From Polaromonas vacuolata (GTDB lineage: Bacteria > Pseudomonadota > Gammaproteobacteria > Burkholderiales > Burkholderiaceae_C): a stretch of 64,000 bases of DNA. The stretch covers positions 790,001 to 854,000 of the forward strand of contig NZ_CP051461.1 of the NCBI RefSeq assembly GCF_012584515.1, given 5' to 3'. The notes under the pieces were generated by a model, which had not been told where the DNA came from, made no database searches, and saw only the letters and a list, made by a program, of their open reading frames with translations. The position numbers were made by a program, and so were the translations under genes. This document shows, one piece after another, positions 9,904 through 19,111 of the stretch. Within the stretch, counting starts at the first letter, position 1. Each line of letters begins with the position of its first letter.

Positions 9904-10248
9904 TTAGGCTGCGTCAGGAATCGCCGCATTGCGCCGCGGATCATGTTTTTCTAGCACGGTGGCGACTGCGCGCTTGAGTTTTCCAGTCGCACCGGTGATG
10001 GCTTGGTGAGCGGTGGCTGCGCGGTCTTTCACGACGACCGGCTCCAAGCCAACTAGTCGAGCTTCAAGGGTGCATTGAATCTCATCAGGCGTGCTTTTGG
10101 CATGGCTGTTTTCGTCGGCCAGATGAGCCTCCACGCGTGTGATCTGCTCACCAAATCGACCCAGCGCGTCTTTGACAACGCTGCTCAGGTGATCGGCCAT
10201 GGGTTGGCCGCCATCAACATGGGGATCGGTATGGAGTAAAACTTGCAT
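9904..10248 (-). CDS. HPF/RaiA-family ribosome-associated protein
   Basis: Small protein of 114 residues with the beta-alpha-beta fold pattern of ribosome hibernation factors (hydrophobic strand MQVLLHT, then a helix with LGRFGEQITRVEAHLADEN and the KDRAATAHQAI helix). Family members bind the decoding region of the 30S subunit in stationary phase. The longer reading frame starting at 10434 is not used here: the ATG at 10248 has an AGAAG ribosome binding site seven bases upstream and fits the family N terminus. The C-terminal dimerisation domain of long HPF is absent. It is a divergent short member and may act in stress response only. Neighbours give no further hint. Confidence 0.75.
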   Translation of the reverse strand: MQVLLHTDPHVDGGQPMADHLSSVVKDALGRFGEQITRVEAHLADENSHAKSTPDEIQCTLEARLVGLEPVVVKDRAATAHQAITGATGKLKRAVATVLEKHDPRRNAAIPDAA

Positions 10249-10463
10249 TGAGCTTCTTTCTTTGATGGCTGTATGCGGCGGGTAAGTGCCGCCTTGTAGC
10301 CGGATGGTGGCGGGCGCCTCGCCTTGGCCTAATGTTCTTTGGGAACATCTCCATGCTAACGCGGGAAACCTGACATCACAAGTTTGCGGGTAAGGCGTTG
10401 AGGCTATTGCGTGTAGGCCAAGGCCTTGGCCCAATAAACAAGGGCTAAATTTATCGCACCCAT

Positions 10464-11687
10464 TTAGGCGCCTAGGAACTCACCGACTGGCTTGAGTTCG
10501 TCGACCCGGTCGCAAATCGCTTTAACTATCATCAGTATCGGTATGCCTAACAGCAGCCCCCACACGCCCCACAGCCAACCCCAAGACAGCAGGCCAACAA
10601 ACACCGCCACTGGGTTCATACGACTGGCGCGACTGGTTAGCCAAGGCGTGATCAAGTTACCAATAATGGCATGTATAAACAGCGAAGCGCCGCCCACCAG
10701 TAAGGCCATGTTGATGCTGCCAAACTGCAAAAATCCAATTAGTGAAGAGGCTGCAGCCATCGCCAGTGAGCCTATATACGGCACCAAATTGAGCACAGCC
10801 GCCACCACGCCCCATACAACCGCGTTTTCCAATCCTATTAAGGCCAGTGCAAGACCCGTGAGCAGACCGACCAAAGCGCTGGTGAACAGTTGCACTTGCA
10901 AATAGCGCTGAATTTGGCCAGTGATTTCGTCAAGCACTTGGAGTGTGATTTTTTTCCGCGCTCGGCTAGTGCCCGTTAACTTGATGAGCTTGCGCCTAAA
11001 GGTGTCGCCCGAGACCATTAAAAAATAAGTCAGAAACACCACCACGGTGAACTGTCCGGCAAATTGTGCAAAACCCAGTGTGCTGGTCCAGAGGTAGTCG
11101 GTAATTTTAAAGCGCGGCGACTCGACCACCACCCGCATCGCACCCTTGCTGGTGGTGATGGGGCTGGCATCTTGGGTCGCCTGTTCGAGTTGAGTGGCGG
11201 CTTTTTGCATGGTCGCTAGCGTGCCTTCAGACTTATTTGGTCTGTCTTTCAGTGCATGGGTAAATTTCTGCGTTGCCGCAGGTATTGCATTGATCAGACT
11301 GCCGGCCTCGTCGCTAAGGACGTAAGCGCTGCTGCCGATGGAGCAAAAAATAGTCAGCAGCAGCAACGCCGCACTCAGCCAGCGCGGCATGCGGCGTTGC
11401 TCTAACCAGTTAATCACGGGTGACAGCGCGTAGCTAAGAATTAGGCCCAACATCAGTGGTATGAAAACCGCTCTCGCCCATTGCAATACCCACAAGCTGG
11501 CGAACAAGGCCATGACGAGTAGCGACAAGCTGCGCACGTGCATGGGCAGCTGAATCAGGGGCTCGGTTTCTTGGACGGGTAGTTTTTCTTTGGCCGACAT
11601 GCTGCCGGTACTGTCCTCTGTGGATGCCGGGATACGGGCCGGTTGGTTGTCGGGTTGTACGTCGGACATTTTGTCGGCTAGGGTCAT
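10464..11687 (-). CDS. AI-2E family transporter (PerM/TqsA-type membrane protein)
   Basis: Polytopic inner membrane protein of 407 residues. After a hydrophilic Pro/Glu-rich N terminus of about 55 residues come two TM helices (SLLVMALFASLWVL and AVFIPLMLGLILSYAL), a third helix, a periplasmic or cytoplasmic loop of about 70 residues, and then four or five helices including VVWGVVAAVLNLVPYIG and GLLLGIPILMIVKAI. The PYIG and GLLLG motifs are hallmarks of the AI-2E/UPF0118 family. Members export autoinducer-2, ions or unknown solutes; despite the name, few have a proven substrate. The gene stands alone, 154 bases downstream of the LytTR regulator gene. Confidence 0.85.
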   Translation of the reverse strand: MTLADKMSDVQPDNQPARIPASTEDSTGSMSAKEKLPVQETEPLIQLPMHVRSLSLLVMALFASLWVLQWARAVFIPLMLGLILSYALSPVINWLEQRRMPRWLSAALLLLTIFCSIGSSAYVLSDEAGSLINAIPAATQKFTHALKDRPNKSEGTLATMQKAATQLEQATQDASPITTSKGAMRVVVESPRFKITDYLWTSTLGFAQFAGQFTVVVFLTYFLMVSGDTFRRKLIKLTGTSRARKKITLQVLDEITGQIQRYLQVQLFTSALVGLLTGLALALIGLENAVVWGVVAAVLNLVPYIGSLAMAAASSLIGFLQFGSINMALLVGGASLFIHAIIGNLITPWLTSRASRMNPVAVFVGLLSWGWLWGVWGLLLGIPILMIVKAICDRVDELKPVGEFLGA

Positions 11688-11841
11688 GCAGTTTCCTCTG
11701 TCGCGGAGTTGGATGTCTGTTCAAGCTTGCCGGTTGGCCTCAAGATTTTCATTTGCTGCTATTGGCGTTATTAGCGCTGTTTGGATTAGACCTGTGCTGC
11801 ACCCGGCAAGCTGTAGGACGTTCGCCTCAAGGTCTCTAGGC

Positions 11842-12594
11842 CTAAACTGAAAGCGCTTGGCGCAACGTAACCAGCTGGCGTCGCGAAACAATCAAGGCTT
11901 CGTCCTTTAAGCCATGCAGATGAATAGTCCAAATTTCACCATCCACCGGGTCTACCTGCTTTTCAAGTACGCGCATAGCTCGCCTAGCGACTAATGCATT
12001 GCGGTGTATGCGCACAAATTGCGCGGAATATTTCTCCTTTAATTCACTCAGCGAGCCCTCCCAGATAAAGCTGCGTGCAAGTGTGCGAACCGTGATGTAT
12101 TTGAGTTCAGCTTTGAGGTAGATCACGCTGGACAGCGGCACGCGTTCAGTGCGGCCTCGGTCTTGAATGATGAGCATGTCTGAAGCGGCGCTGCCTTCTT
12201 GCGCCAGAGACAATGACAGTTGATGCTCGACTTTTTGCAGCGCTTGCTGCAGTCGCTCTTGGCGTACCGGCTTGGTCAGGTAGTCCGCAGCACTTAAGTC
12301 GAAAGCGGCTAACGCATGCTCTGCATGCGCGGTCACAAACACCACCGCAGGCGGTTGGTTTAAACCTTGAGAGGTGCGTATGGCATGGGCCAGCGTCAAG
12401 CCGTTAATACCGGGCATGCCAATGTCCAGTAGCACTAAATCAAAGTGCCTGGTTTGCAGAGCCGCCATGGCTTGGCTGGCATTGGCCGCTTCGGCCAGCA
12501 CCTGTGCGCCGGGTGCATTGCAATTGGCAAGCAGACTTTTTAGGCGCGAACGCGCCAAGGCTTCGTCATCGACCAATAAGGTTTTAAGCATCAT
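11842..12594 (-). CDS. LytTR-family response regulator
   Basis: Two-component response regulator of 250 residues. The receiver domain (1-120) has the acidic pocket Asp9-Asp10, the phospho-acceptor Asp57 (LVLLDIGMPG), the conserved Thr in FVTAHAEHA and Lys in YLTKPVR. The C-terminal LytTR DNA-binding domain (about 145-248) includes FVRIHRNALVARRAM, typical of AlgR/LytR proteins that bind paired direct repeats. It overlaps the upstream kinase gene by four bases (ATGA), so the pair is translationally coupled and almost certainly a cognate system similar to AlgZ-AlgR. Two ATG codons in a row occur at the start; I keep the first. Target genes cannot be read from the sequence. Confidence 0.92.
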   Translation of the reverse strand: MMLKTLLVDDEALARSRLKSLLANCNAPGAQVLAEAANASQAMAALQTRHFDLVLLDIGMPGINGLTLAHAIRTSQGLNQPPAVVFVTAHAEHALAAFDLSAADYLTKPVRQERLQQALQKVEHQLSLSLAQEGSAASDMLIIQDRGRTERVPLSSVIYLKAELKYITVRTLARSFIWEGSLSELKEKYSAQFVRIHRNALVARRAMRVLEKQVDPVDGEIWTIHLHGLKDEALIVSRRQLVTLRQALSV

Positions 12595-13562
12595 GCGGGA
12601 ATCTCCAAACAGACCTGAAAAATACCGTCTCTGTAGACGCTTTGAAAGTGCGCCTGCACATCGTGCAGCAGCGCCAAGCGCTCGCGCAGATTAGCCAAGG
12701 CGAGACCGTTACCGCGCTCACCACTGCCCGCTGGCATGGTGTTGCTGACTTTTATGAGCACCACAGAGCCACGTCTGAGGCTGGTGATTTTGAGCTCTGC
12801 ACCATCTGCGCTGGGCTCGACGCCGTGGCGTATCGCGTTTTCAACCAGCGGTTGCAGCAGCAGCGGCGGCACTCTGGCTTGATCAGCCCTAGGGTCAATC
12901 TGCCATGTCACGCGAAGACGTGCGCCAAAACGAATTTCTTCGATCGCAAGATAACGCCGTGCCAAAGCGACTTCTTGTGCCAACGTGTCGGATTCAGCTG
13001 GGTTTGCCAGCGCGCTTCGAAATAATTCGCTGAGATCTTCCAATACGGCTTCGGCCTTAAGCGGCTGCTCGCTGACCAAAGCGATAGCGGTATTTAAGGT
13101 GTTAAATAAAAAATGCGGGCGTATGCAAGATTGCAACTCACTTAGCCGGGCCGTCGTTGCCGCTGGCATGCGCGCCTTAGCGCGCCAAAACAGCCAGCTC
13201 AGCAAAACGGCCGAGAGCAGCAATCCGGCCGCCATGCTGGCCAGCCAAGGCGGTGAGGTCAGCAGATTCACTAATGCCAACATGGCGCAGCCATAAAGGC
13301 CGGCTGCAGCGCCCAAGCTCAAGCCGCTTAACCAGCGCAGGCGTGGTGAGCGATTTTGCAGATATTTTTCAACGCCGCAGGCGGCAATCAGCCAAGCCAG
13401 TGTTGCCGGTAGCATGCCGACGCTGAGCAGGGAAAAGTGTTGTATCCAGTCTTGTGGACCAGCACTTTCAAACCCGGCGGCAACGCCGGCGATAGTGCTG
13501 GTAAACAACACGGCTCTGAGTGCTACGCCGATATGGCAGGGAGTGAGCGAGGGGTGGGTCAT
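12591..13562 (-). CDS. LytS/AlgZ-type sensor histidine kinase
   Basis: Membrane-bound sensor kinase of about 323 residues. Four hydrophobic segments occupy residues about 15-125, followed by the His_kinase domain with phospho-accepting His150 in IRPHFLFNTLN and an ATP-binding HATPase domain containing VENAIRHG and GNGLALANLRERL. The family uses this unusual HisKA-less architecture and partners LytTR regulators; the partner gene overlaps its end by four bases. I selected the ATG at 13562, since the 31 residues preceding it in the open frame are not family-like. It is divergent from argH. The signal sensed is not evident because there is no recognisable periplasmic domain. Confidence 0.88.
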   Translation of the reverse strand: MTHPSLTPCHIGVALRAVLFTSTIAGVAAGFESAGPQDWIQHFSLLSVGMLPATLAWLIAACGVEKYLQNRSPRLRWLSGLSLGAAAGLYGCAMLALVNLLTSPPWLASMAAGLLLSAVLLSWLFWRAKARMPAATTARLSELQSCIRPHFLFNTLNTAIALVSEQPLKAEAVLEDLSELFRSALANPAESDTLAQEVALARRYLAIEEIRFGARLRVTWQIDPRADQARVPPLLLQPLVENAIRHGVEPSADGAELKITSLRRGSVVLIKVSNTMPAGSGERGNGLALANLRERLALLHDVQAHFQSVYRDGIFQVCLEIPA

Positions 13563-13677
13563 GGCGCTGGGTAGCAACAAAGTTATGTATTGGTCGGTAC
13601 GGAGAAATGTGACTGCAAACGTTTTACCGGCTGGCCTTGCTTTAAAGGTGTGCAAAGAGTCAACGAGGGCACTTTTT

Positions 13678-13705
13678 TTGGCTTGTTGTGGCGTACAGAT
13701 AAAAT
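13678..13705 (+). promoter_or_regulatory. Candidate sigma70 promoter for argH
   Basis: TTGGCT at 13678-13683 and TAAAAT at 13700-13705 are separated by 16 bases. They lie about 120 bases upstream of the argH start in the intergenic space shared with the divergent kinase gene. This is a sequence-match call only. Confidence 0.3.
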
Positions 13706-13826
13706 CAAACTGTGTTTAGCGCGCTTTGCACTAAAAAAAGCCGACATTCTTTAAACCTAAGCCTGCGGATTTGTTTTTTTAAAACCGGCAGCCCCGGCCT
13801 CAGGTCGTCCTCCCAGAAAGTTTCCC

Positions 13827-15272
13827 TTGAACCAATTTGATAAAAAATCCCAAGCTTGGTCGGCTCTGTTTTCCGAACCCATGAGCGATTTGGTCAAGCG
13901 CTACACCTCCAGTGTTTTTTTCGATAAACGCCTCTGGCAAGCCGATATTGAAGGTTCGCTGGCGCATGCGGAGATGCTCGCCGCGCAAGGCATTATTGGT
14001 CAAGCCGACCACGCTTTGATTGCCCAAGGTCTGGCCCAAATCACGCAAGAAATCGAGACCGGCGCATTCGAGTGGAAGCTCGATTTAGAGGATGTGCACT
14101 TAAACATAGAAGCGCGCCTGACCCAGTTGGTCGGCGACGCCGGTAAACGCCTGCACACCGGTCGCAGCCGCAACGACCAAGTCGCTACCGATGTGCGGCT
14201 CTGGCTGCGCGGTGAGATTGATCAAATCACAAACTTGATGACTGACTTGCAGCTTGCGCTGATAGGCTTGGCTGAGAAAAATGTCGATGTCATCATGCCC
14301 GGTTTTACCCATTTGCAAGTCGCTCAGCCGGTCAGTTTTGGTCACCATATGTTGGCCTATGTTGAGATGTTCTCGCGCGATGCTGAGCGCATGCAAGAGA
14401 TCCGTCGGCGTGTAAACCGTTTGCCGCTGGGCGCTGCAGCGTTGGCCGGCACTAGCTACCCGCTGGACCGCGAGCGAGTGGCCATCACGCTCGGAATGCT
14501 CGATGCGCAAGGTCAGCCAGCTGTGTGTCAAAACAGTCTTGACGCGGTCAGTGATCGGGATTTTGCGATTGAATTTACCGCTGCCGCTAGTTTGGCCATG
14601 GTTCACATCAGCCGCATGAGTGAGGAGCTTATTTTGTGGATGAGCCAGAACTTTGGCTTTATTCAGATTGCTGACCGTTTTACAACCGGAAGCTCCATCA
14701 TGCCGCAAAAGAAAAATCCTGACGTGCCAGAACTCGCGCGTGGAAAGACTGGCCGCGTAGTTGGTCATTTGATGGGTTTGATCACTTTGATGAAAGGTCA
14801 ACCATTGGCCTACAACAAAGATAATCAAGAAGATAAAGAGCCCTTGTTCGATACCGTAGATACGCTCAAAGATACGTTGCGAATTTTCGCTGAAATGGTG
14901 GGCGGTCAACTTGACGCGCAAACCGGTTTGCGTACCGGCGGCATCAGTGTCAAACCCGAAGCCATGGAGCGCGCTGCACTGCGCGGCTATGCCACGGCGA
15001 CTGATTTGGCCGACTATTTGGTTAAAAAAGGTCAGCCATTTCGCGATGCGCATGAGACCGTCGCACATGCCGTTAAAGCGGCAATCGATCATGGCGTGGA
15101 TTTGTCTGAATTGCCGCTGGCTGTGCTGCAGTCGTTCAGCGCGGCAATTGAAAAAGATGTCTATGAATGTTTGAGTCTGCGCGGCTCTTTGAATGCCCGC
15201 AATGTGCTGGGCGGCACGGCACCGGTTCAAGTCAGGGCGCAAATTGCGCGGCATAAAATTCGGCTGGCTTGA
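13827..15272 (+). CDS. argH: Argininosuccinate lyase
   Basis: Last enzyme of arginine biosynthesis: cleaves argininosuccinate to arginine and fumarate. The 481-residue protein has the fumarase-superfamily signature [12 protein letters not shown] (carrying the catalytic serine region), the [12 protein letters not shown] loop (substrate and catalytic site), and HTHLQxAQP in the form [12 protein letters not shown]. Length matches the family. The start is a TTG at 13827 preceded by AGAAAG seven bases upstream; there is no ATG before the conserved SQAWSALF element, so the TTG is well supported. The gene is divergent from the LytTR system and stands alone in its direction. Its antisense frame is long but is only a shadow. 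Confidence 0.97.
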   Translation: MNQFDKKSQAWSALFSEPMSDLVKRYTSSVFFDKRLWQADIEGSLAHAEMLAAQGIIGQADHALIAQGLAQITQEIETGAFEWKLDLEDVHLNIEARLTQLVGDAGKRLHTGRSRNDQVATDVRLWLRGEIDQITNLMTDLQLALIGLAEKNVDVIMPGFTHLQVAQPVSFGHHMLAYVEMFSRDAERMQEIRRRVNRLPLGAAALAGTSYPLDRERVAITLGMLDAQGQPAVCQNSLDAVSDRDFAIEFTAAASLAMVHISRMSEELILWMSQNFGFIQIADRFTTGSSIMPQKKNPDVPELARGKTGRVVGHLMGLITLMKGQPLAYNKDNQEDKEPLFDTVDTLKDTLRIFAEMVGGQLDAQTGLRTGGISVKPEAMERAALRGYATATDLADYLVKKGQPFRDAHETVAHAVKAAIDHGVDLSELPLAVLQSFSAAIEKDVYECLSLRGSLNARNVLGGTAPVQVRAQIARHKIRLA

Positions 15273-15309
15273 TAAGCATTTTCAGTAGCAGGACTGGGCT
15301 GCAAACCTC

Positions 15310-15726
15310 TCAAAATACAAACTGTATGAGATGTTTGTTGTCCTTTTGAACATCTTTGCTTTTGTAGACATTCAACGCTTTTTTAAGATCAACGACGATT
15401 TCGTTTTTAGCCCATTCAAGCCGGTGCGGCAGCCAGATTTTTTTATTCGTCTTCCCACTCATGACGCAAAAACTGGCGAAGATGGTGCCGCCTTTTATGC
15501 CGCAACCAGTTCTTCTTAAGCGTAGATGCAGCAAATGTCCGTGCCAGTAAAAACACAAGGCTTGTTGTTCGGGAAGTGGCTTACCGAGTGCGCGAAGATA
15601 GACTTTTTTGTCCCGGTCTATAGTCCATTCCGCCGGCAAATCGTCAATTAAAAAATGTTTATTAATTTTGATAAGTCCATACTTTTCAACATCAGTGTCT
15701 GAAATTTTTTCGTTCACGAAAGCCAT
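15310..15726 (-). CDS. Hypothetical protein, low-GC orphan gene
   Basis: I do not recognise this 138-residue protein. It is basic, without a signal peptide or TM segment, and has a WHGHLLHLRLRRTG segment followed by Gly-Gly and a LPHRLEWAKNEIVVDLKKAL stretch. The ATG at 15726 has a strong GGGAG ribosome binding site seven bases upstream, so I prefer it over an in-frame GTG/ATG further upstream. Base composition is clearly lower in G+C than the flanking argH and PLP-enzyme genes and codon use is rich in AAA and AAT. Together with the AT-rich, gene-free stretch upstream this suggests recent acquisition. No mobility gene is present to explain it. Confidence 0.6.
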   Translation of the reverse strand: MAFVNEKISDTDVEKYGLIKINKHFLIDDLPAEWTIDRDKKVYLRALGKPLPEQQALCFYWHGHLLHLRLRRTGCGIKGGTIFASFCVMSGKTNKKIWLPHRLEWAKNEIVVDLKKALNVYKSKDVQKDNKHLIQFVF

Positions 15727-16338
15727 TTTTTTCTCCCTTTTGCTTTTGTGCAAATCTAATTAGTCGAGGCCTAAGTAGTGGATGTAAATAGTAAACACTC
15801 GATATGACTCATACCTTGGGAATACAGCTGTGCGCTGTACGATTAAAGTTAAAAATGCGACCCATAAAAAAGATTTAAACCTAATTTTTCGGTGCAATAG
15901 TTAGCTAATTGCAAACACGTTACAAGATTGTGTTTTTTATTTAGTGTAACTTTTTGAGACGTTTTAATGTATCACGTAAATACTTTTAAAATGAAAATAT
16001 AAGCCGGTTAGATATATAAAGTTTCTAAGTCTTATTCCGGTTTAAGTACAACATTCAAATAAGATTTTTTTATGTTTTTATAAAAATTAAATTGAAATTT
16101 ACGCGTGACTAGGCGTGGCTCTGCTGAGCAGCGAAGAGCTTAAAAATGCATCTAGGGTGAGTAAGGTTGAGAAATGTGGCCGACGATTTTTTTAAAAAAG
16201 TGACCATAAAGATGTCACAAAGTAATCAAGAATTACGTTGCTTATTGCTTTGCGACTTTTCGTCAATGGCGACGAAAAAAGCTTTGTAGCCCATGCGCAT
16301 ACGGCTTGATATCAGCGCGGCAAGGGCGTGAAAAAAGA
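15727..16338. other. AT-rich gene-free stretch
   Basis: About 610 bases without a credible coding frame on either strand and much richer in A+T than the rest of the window. It holds several small inverted repeats: GTTACA at 15919-15924 with TGTAAC at 15945-15950 followed by five T; GTGAC/GTCAC at 16200-16218; and a perfect 8-base hairpin TTTTCGTC (16257-16264) with GACGAAAA (16271-16278). None has a clear assigned function. The orphan gene's promoter is presumably at its left end. Confidence 0.6.
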
Positions 16339-16551
16339 TTAAAAATGCGGTGGTAAATCGTCTCTTAAACTGCGTGCGCTGCCAGAATCTGAGGGAGCTT
16401 GCCGCAAGGCGGTGACTTCGCGCATTAGCAAATCTATTTGCTGCTGCTGGCGGGTAATGATTTTGTCAAGCTGATCGATTAAATCTTCGGCAAAACTGGC
16501 CTTGATTTCTAGCTCAGTCAGGCGTGTATTTGTAGTTTGTGAATTTTCCAT
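16339..16551 (-). CDS. slyX: SlyX family protein
   Basis: Small coiled-coil protein of 70 residues with the SlyX pattern: LTELEIKASFAEDLIDQL near the N terminus, a Gln-rich heptad region (ITRQQQQIDLLMREV), and the conserved C-terminal DDLPPHF, close to the family's usual ending of PPHY. The function of SlyX is unknown. The start is the ATG at 16551, which gives the family N terminus; a longer open frame upstream is not conserved in style. The gene is divergent from the PLP-enzyme gene by about 100 bases. Confidence 0.85.
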   Translation of the reverse strand: MENSQTTNTRLTELEIKASFAEDLIDQLDKIITRQQQQIDLLMREVTALRQAPSDSGSARSLRDDLPPHF

Positions 16552-16647
16552 GCTTGTATTGGACCTCATCTGGGTGAGCGTCGGCAAACAGCTTGCGGTG
16601 CGATACTGATATCCAGCCAATATCTAAACCTAGGGAAAATCTTCGCC

Positions 16648-17790
16648 ATGCTACCGAAAAAAAAACTCAGAATCGAAACCTTGGCTGTGCATGCCGGCCA
16701 CTCGGTAGACGTGGGCACTGGCGCAGTAACCGAAGCCATACATCTCTCAACCACCTTTGAGCGTGATGCTGATGGCGGCTATTCACGCGGCTTTTTGTAC
16801 TCCCGCAATCACAACCCCAACCGTAATTCGTTAGAAGCGGCCCTCGCGGCGCTTGAAGGCGGTGCTGCCGGCGCAGCGTTTGGCTCAGGCCTGGCCGCTG
16901 TGACGGCTATTTTTCAAGGCCTCAAACCCGGCGACCATGTGCTTGCCCCCAGCGATATTTATCACGGCACAGCCAATGTGCTCAAACACCTGTTTGCCAA
17001 ATGGAATGTCACGGCGTCTTTTGTCGACATGACTGACCTCGATGTGGTGCGCCAATCCTTGCTGCCGCAAACTGCAATCGTTTGGATGGAAACACCGTCC
17101 AACCCGCTGCTGCAATGCGTCGACATAGCTGCTATTGCCGAGATTGCCCATAGCCACGGCGCACGGGCGATTGCTGATAACACCTTTGCTAGCCCCATAC
17201 TGCAACAGCCGCTGGCACTGGGCTGCGACATGGTCATGCATGCCACTACTAAATATTTAGGTGGGCGTAGCGATGTGTTGGGCGGCGCTGTTGTCTCGCG
17301 GCTAGATGACGAGCACTTTGCGCAATTGCGCACTGCGCAACTTTTTGGCGGTGCCGTGCCTTCGCCGTTTGATTGCTGGCTGGTGATGCGTAGCCTGCCT
17401 ACGCTGCCTTACCGCATGCAGGCGCATTGCGCTAATGCTGGCAAGATAGCAGCGTTTTTGCAGTCTCACGCAAAGGTCAGTGCGGTGCATTACCCAGGTC
17501 TTGCTGAGAATGCTTTTCATGCAATTGCTAGTCGGCAAATGTCTGGCTTTGGCGGCATGCTGTCCTTTGAAGTCAAAGGCGGTAAAGACGCTGCCATGGC
17601 ACTGGCGGCGAATGTCGAGATCTTCACCCGCGCCACTAGCTTGGGCGGCGTTGAAAGCCTGATCGAGCACCGCGCCTCGATAGAAGGCCCGACCAGCAAA
17701 ACGCCGCAGGGCTTGCTGCGTGTGTCAGTGGGATTAGAGCATGCTGACGACTTGATTGACGATTTAACCGCGGCATTAAGCCACGCTTGA
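16648..17790 (+). CDS. Cys/Met metabolism PLP-dependent enzyme (cystathionine gamma-synthase/lyase family)
   Basis: Fold-type I PLP enzyme of 380 residues from the trans-sulfuration family. The cofactor lysine is Lys202 in HATTKYLGGRSD, with Asp177 (AIADNTF) holding the pyridine ring, the YSRNHNPNRN substrate/phosphate loop (51-60), and SLGGVESLIEHRAS near residues 331-344, which is the standard C-terminal signature. Members include cystathionine gamma-synthase, beta-lyase, gamma-lyase and O-acylhomoserine sulfhydrylase, and sequence inspection alone does not separate them. The gene overlaps or abuts the following MFS gene, suggesting the two are co-transcribed. Confidence 0.88.
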   Translation: MLPKKKLRIETLAVHAGHSVDVGTGAVTEAIHLSTTFERDADGGYSRGFLYSRNHNPNRNSLEAALAALEGGAAGAAFGSGLAAVTAIFQGLKPGDHVLAPSDIYHGTANVLKHLFAKWNVTASFVDMTDLDVVRQSLLPQTAIVWMETPSNPLLQCVDIAAIAEIAHSHGARAIADNTFASPILQQPLALGCDMVMHATTKYLGGRSDVLGGAVVSRLDDEHFAQLRTAQLFGGAVPSPFDCWLVMRSLPTLPYRMQAHCANAGKIAAFLQSHAKVSAVHYPGLAENAFHAIASRQMSGFGGMLSFEVKGGKDAAMALAANVEIFTRATSLGGVESLIEHRASIEGPTSKTPQGLLRVSVGLEHADDLIDDLTAALSHA

Positions 17791-17804
17791 GGCATTTGCT
17801 GACT

Positions 17805-19010
17805 ATGAACAAACGCTGGGCTGTTGGCCTAATCGTGCTGGCCCAGTGGATGGGTACATCCCTGTGGTTTAGTCCAAACAGCGCGGCCGATGACTTAATG
17901 TCTACGCTGCAAATTGGTAATACGCAGTTCGCTTGGTTGCTGGCGGCTACTCAATTAGGTTTTATCTCCGGCACTTTGTGGCTGGCTTATTCCGGTTGGG
18001 CGGATAAATATTCGAGTAGCCGCATGTTTGCGCTGTCTTGTGTGGCGGGCGCTCTGGCTAATGCTATTTTTTCCAGCCCGTGGTCTGGTTATGAGTCTGG
18101 TCTGGTCATACGCTTTGCGGTCGGCTTGTCGTTAGCCGGCATTTATCCCTTGGGCATGAAGATGATAGTGGGCTGGGTGGGCAATAAATCTGGCGCTGCG
18201 CTTGGCCTGTTGGTGGGCATGCTCACGCTAGGCACAGCTTTGCCGCACGGCGTCAAAGCCTTGGGTGCAACGTTGCCATGGCAAAGCGTTATGCAGGTCT
18301 CATCAGTACTGGCAGTTTTGGGTGCAGGCTTGGTTTACTTTCTGGGTGATGGTCCGTATTTGAAAAAAGCGGTTGTCAGCGGTCGTGCTTTAGGCGAAGC
18401 ATTCAGTGTTTTTAAAATAGCTGATTTTCGCGCCAGCGCATTTGGTTACTTCGGCCATATGTGGGAGCTTTACGCGTTTTGGGCCGTACTGCCGTGGCTG
18501 GCCGCGCAGTGGCTTAGTGATGCCCGACTGGTTTACCCAAACCTAGGTTTATCGGTCGCAGCGCTTAGCTTTGGCGCTATCGCGATTGGTTTTTTGGGTT
18601 GTGTGTTGGGTGGACGTTTGAGTTTGAAGTTCGATAGCGTTCACATAGCCGCAGGGGCATTGCTCGCGTCTGGTTTGATGTGTCTGCTCTATCCGCTGCT
18701 AGGGCCTGACTGGTTAATTTTGCGTTTGGCTGTGCTTTTGGCGTGGGGATTTTTTGTCGTCGCCGACTCGCCGCAATTTTCTGCCGTTGCCGCGCGCAGC
18801 TGTCCAGCGCAATTAGTCGGTGGTGCGTTAGCTCTGCAAAATAGCATTGGTTTTTTAATCACCATCGTCAGTCTCACTCTGCTGTTGTCCATGATTGAGC
18901 GTGTTGGCAGTCAAGCCTTGTGGTTGTTGCTTCCCGGTCCTGTGCTGGGCTTGCTGGGGCTTTGGCCGTTACTGAAAAAAACTCGGCTGACTGTGGCTGG
19001 TGGCGGCTGA
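17805..19010 (+). CDS. MFS transporter
   Basis: Major facilitator superfamily protein of about 401 residues with eleven or twelve predicted TM helices. The N-terminal half has WMGTSLWFSPNSAADDL and a loop-2/3-like motif (YSGWADKYSSSRMF) resembling the MFS motif A. It may export or import a small solute; substrate is unknown. The ATG at 17805 is chosen, with GAGG about 12 bases upstream; a TTG at 17787 overlapping the previous stop is an alternative. The arrangement right after a trans-sulfuration enzyme hints at sulfur amino acid transport, but that is guesswork from position alone. It converges on ppc. Confidence 0.83.
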   Translation: MNKRWAVGLIVLAQWMGTSLWFSPNSAADDLMSTLQIGNTQFAWLLAATQLGFISGTLWLAYSGWADKYSSSRMFALSCVAGALANAIFSSPWSGYESGLVIRFAVGLSLAGIYPLGMKMIVGWVGNKSGAALGLLVGMLTLGTALPHGVKALGATLPWQSVMQVSSVLAVLGAGLVYFLGDGPYLKKAVVSGRALGEAFSVFKIADFRASAFGYFGHMWELYAFWAVLPWLAAQWLSDARLVYPNLGLSVAALSFGAIAIGFLGCVLGGRLSLKFDSVHIAAGALLASGLMCLLYPLLGPDWLILRLAVLLAWGFFVVADSPQFSAVAARSCPAQLVGGALALQNSIGFLITIVSLTLLLSMIERVGSQALWLLLPGPVLGLLGLWPLLKKTRLTVAGGG

Positions 19011-19111
19011 GGTCAGTGGTTAACGGCACAAATACTTTGCTTAAATGCAATTTTCTTCATATGAGAACAGTGTGAAAACTATGGACAGACATGGCTTTCA
19101 CACTCAACCTA

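Noticed and set aside
14100..15254. Long minus-strand open frame of 384 codons opposite argH
   Set aside because: It lies fully antisense to a clear argH with complete family motifs and its product shows no protein-family features.
15919..15955. GTTACA/TGTAAC stem followed by five T in the AT-rich stretch
   Set aside because: Six AT-rich pairs with a 20-base loop would be unstable; not reported as a terminator.
19070..19103. Inverted repeat GTGTGAAA/TTTCACAC between the MFS gene and ppc
   Set aside because: The 8-base stem is AT-rich with an 18-base loop and no T tract, so it is not a convincing terminator.
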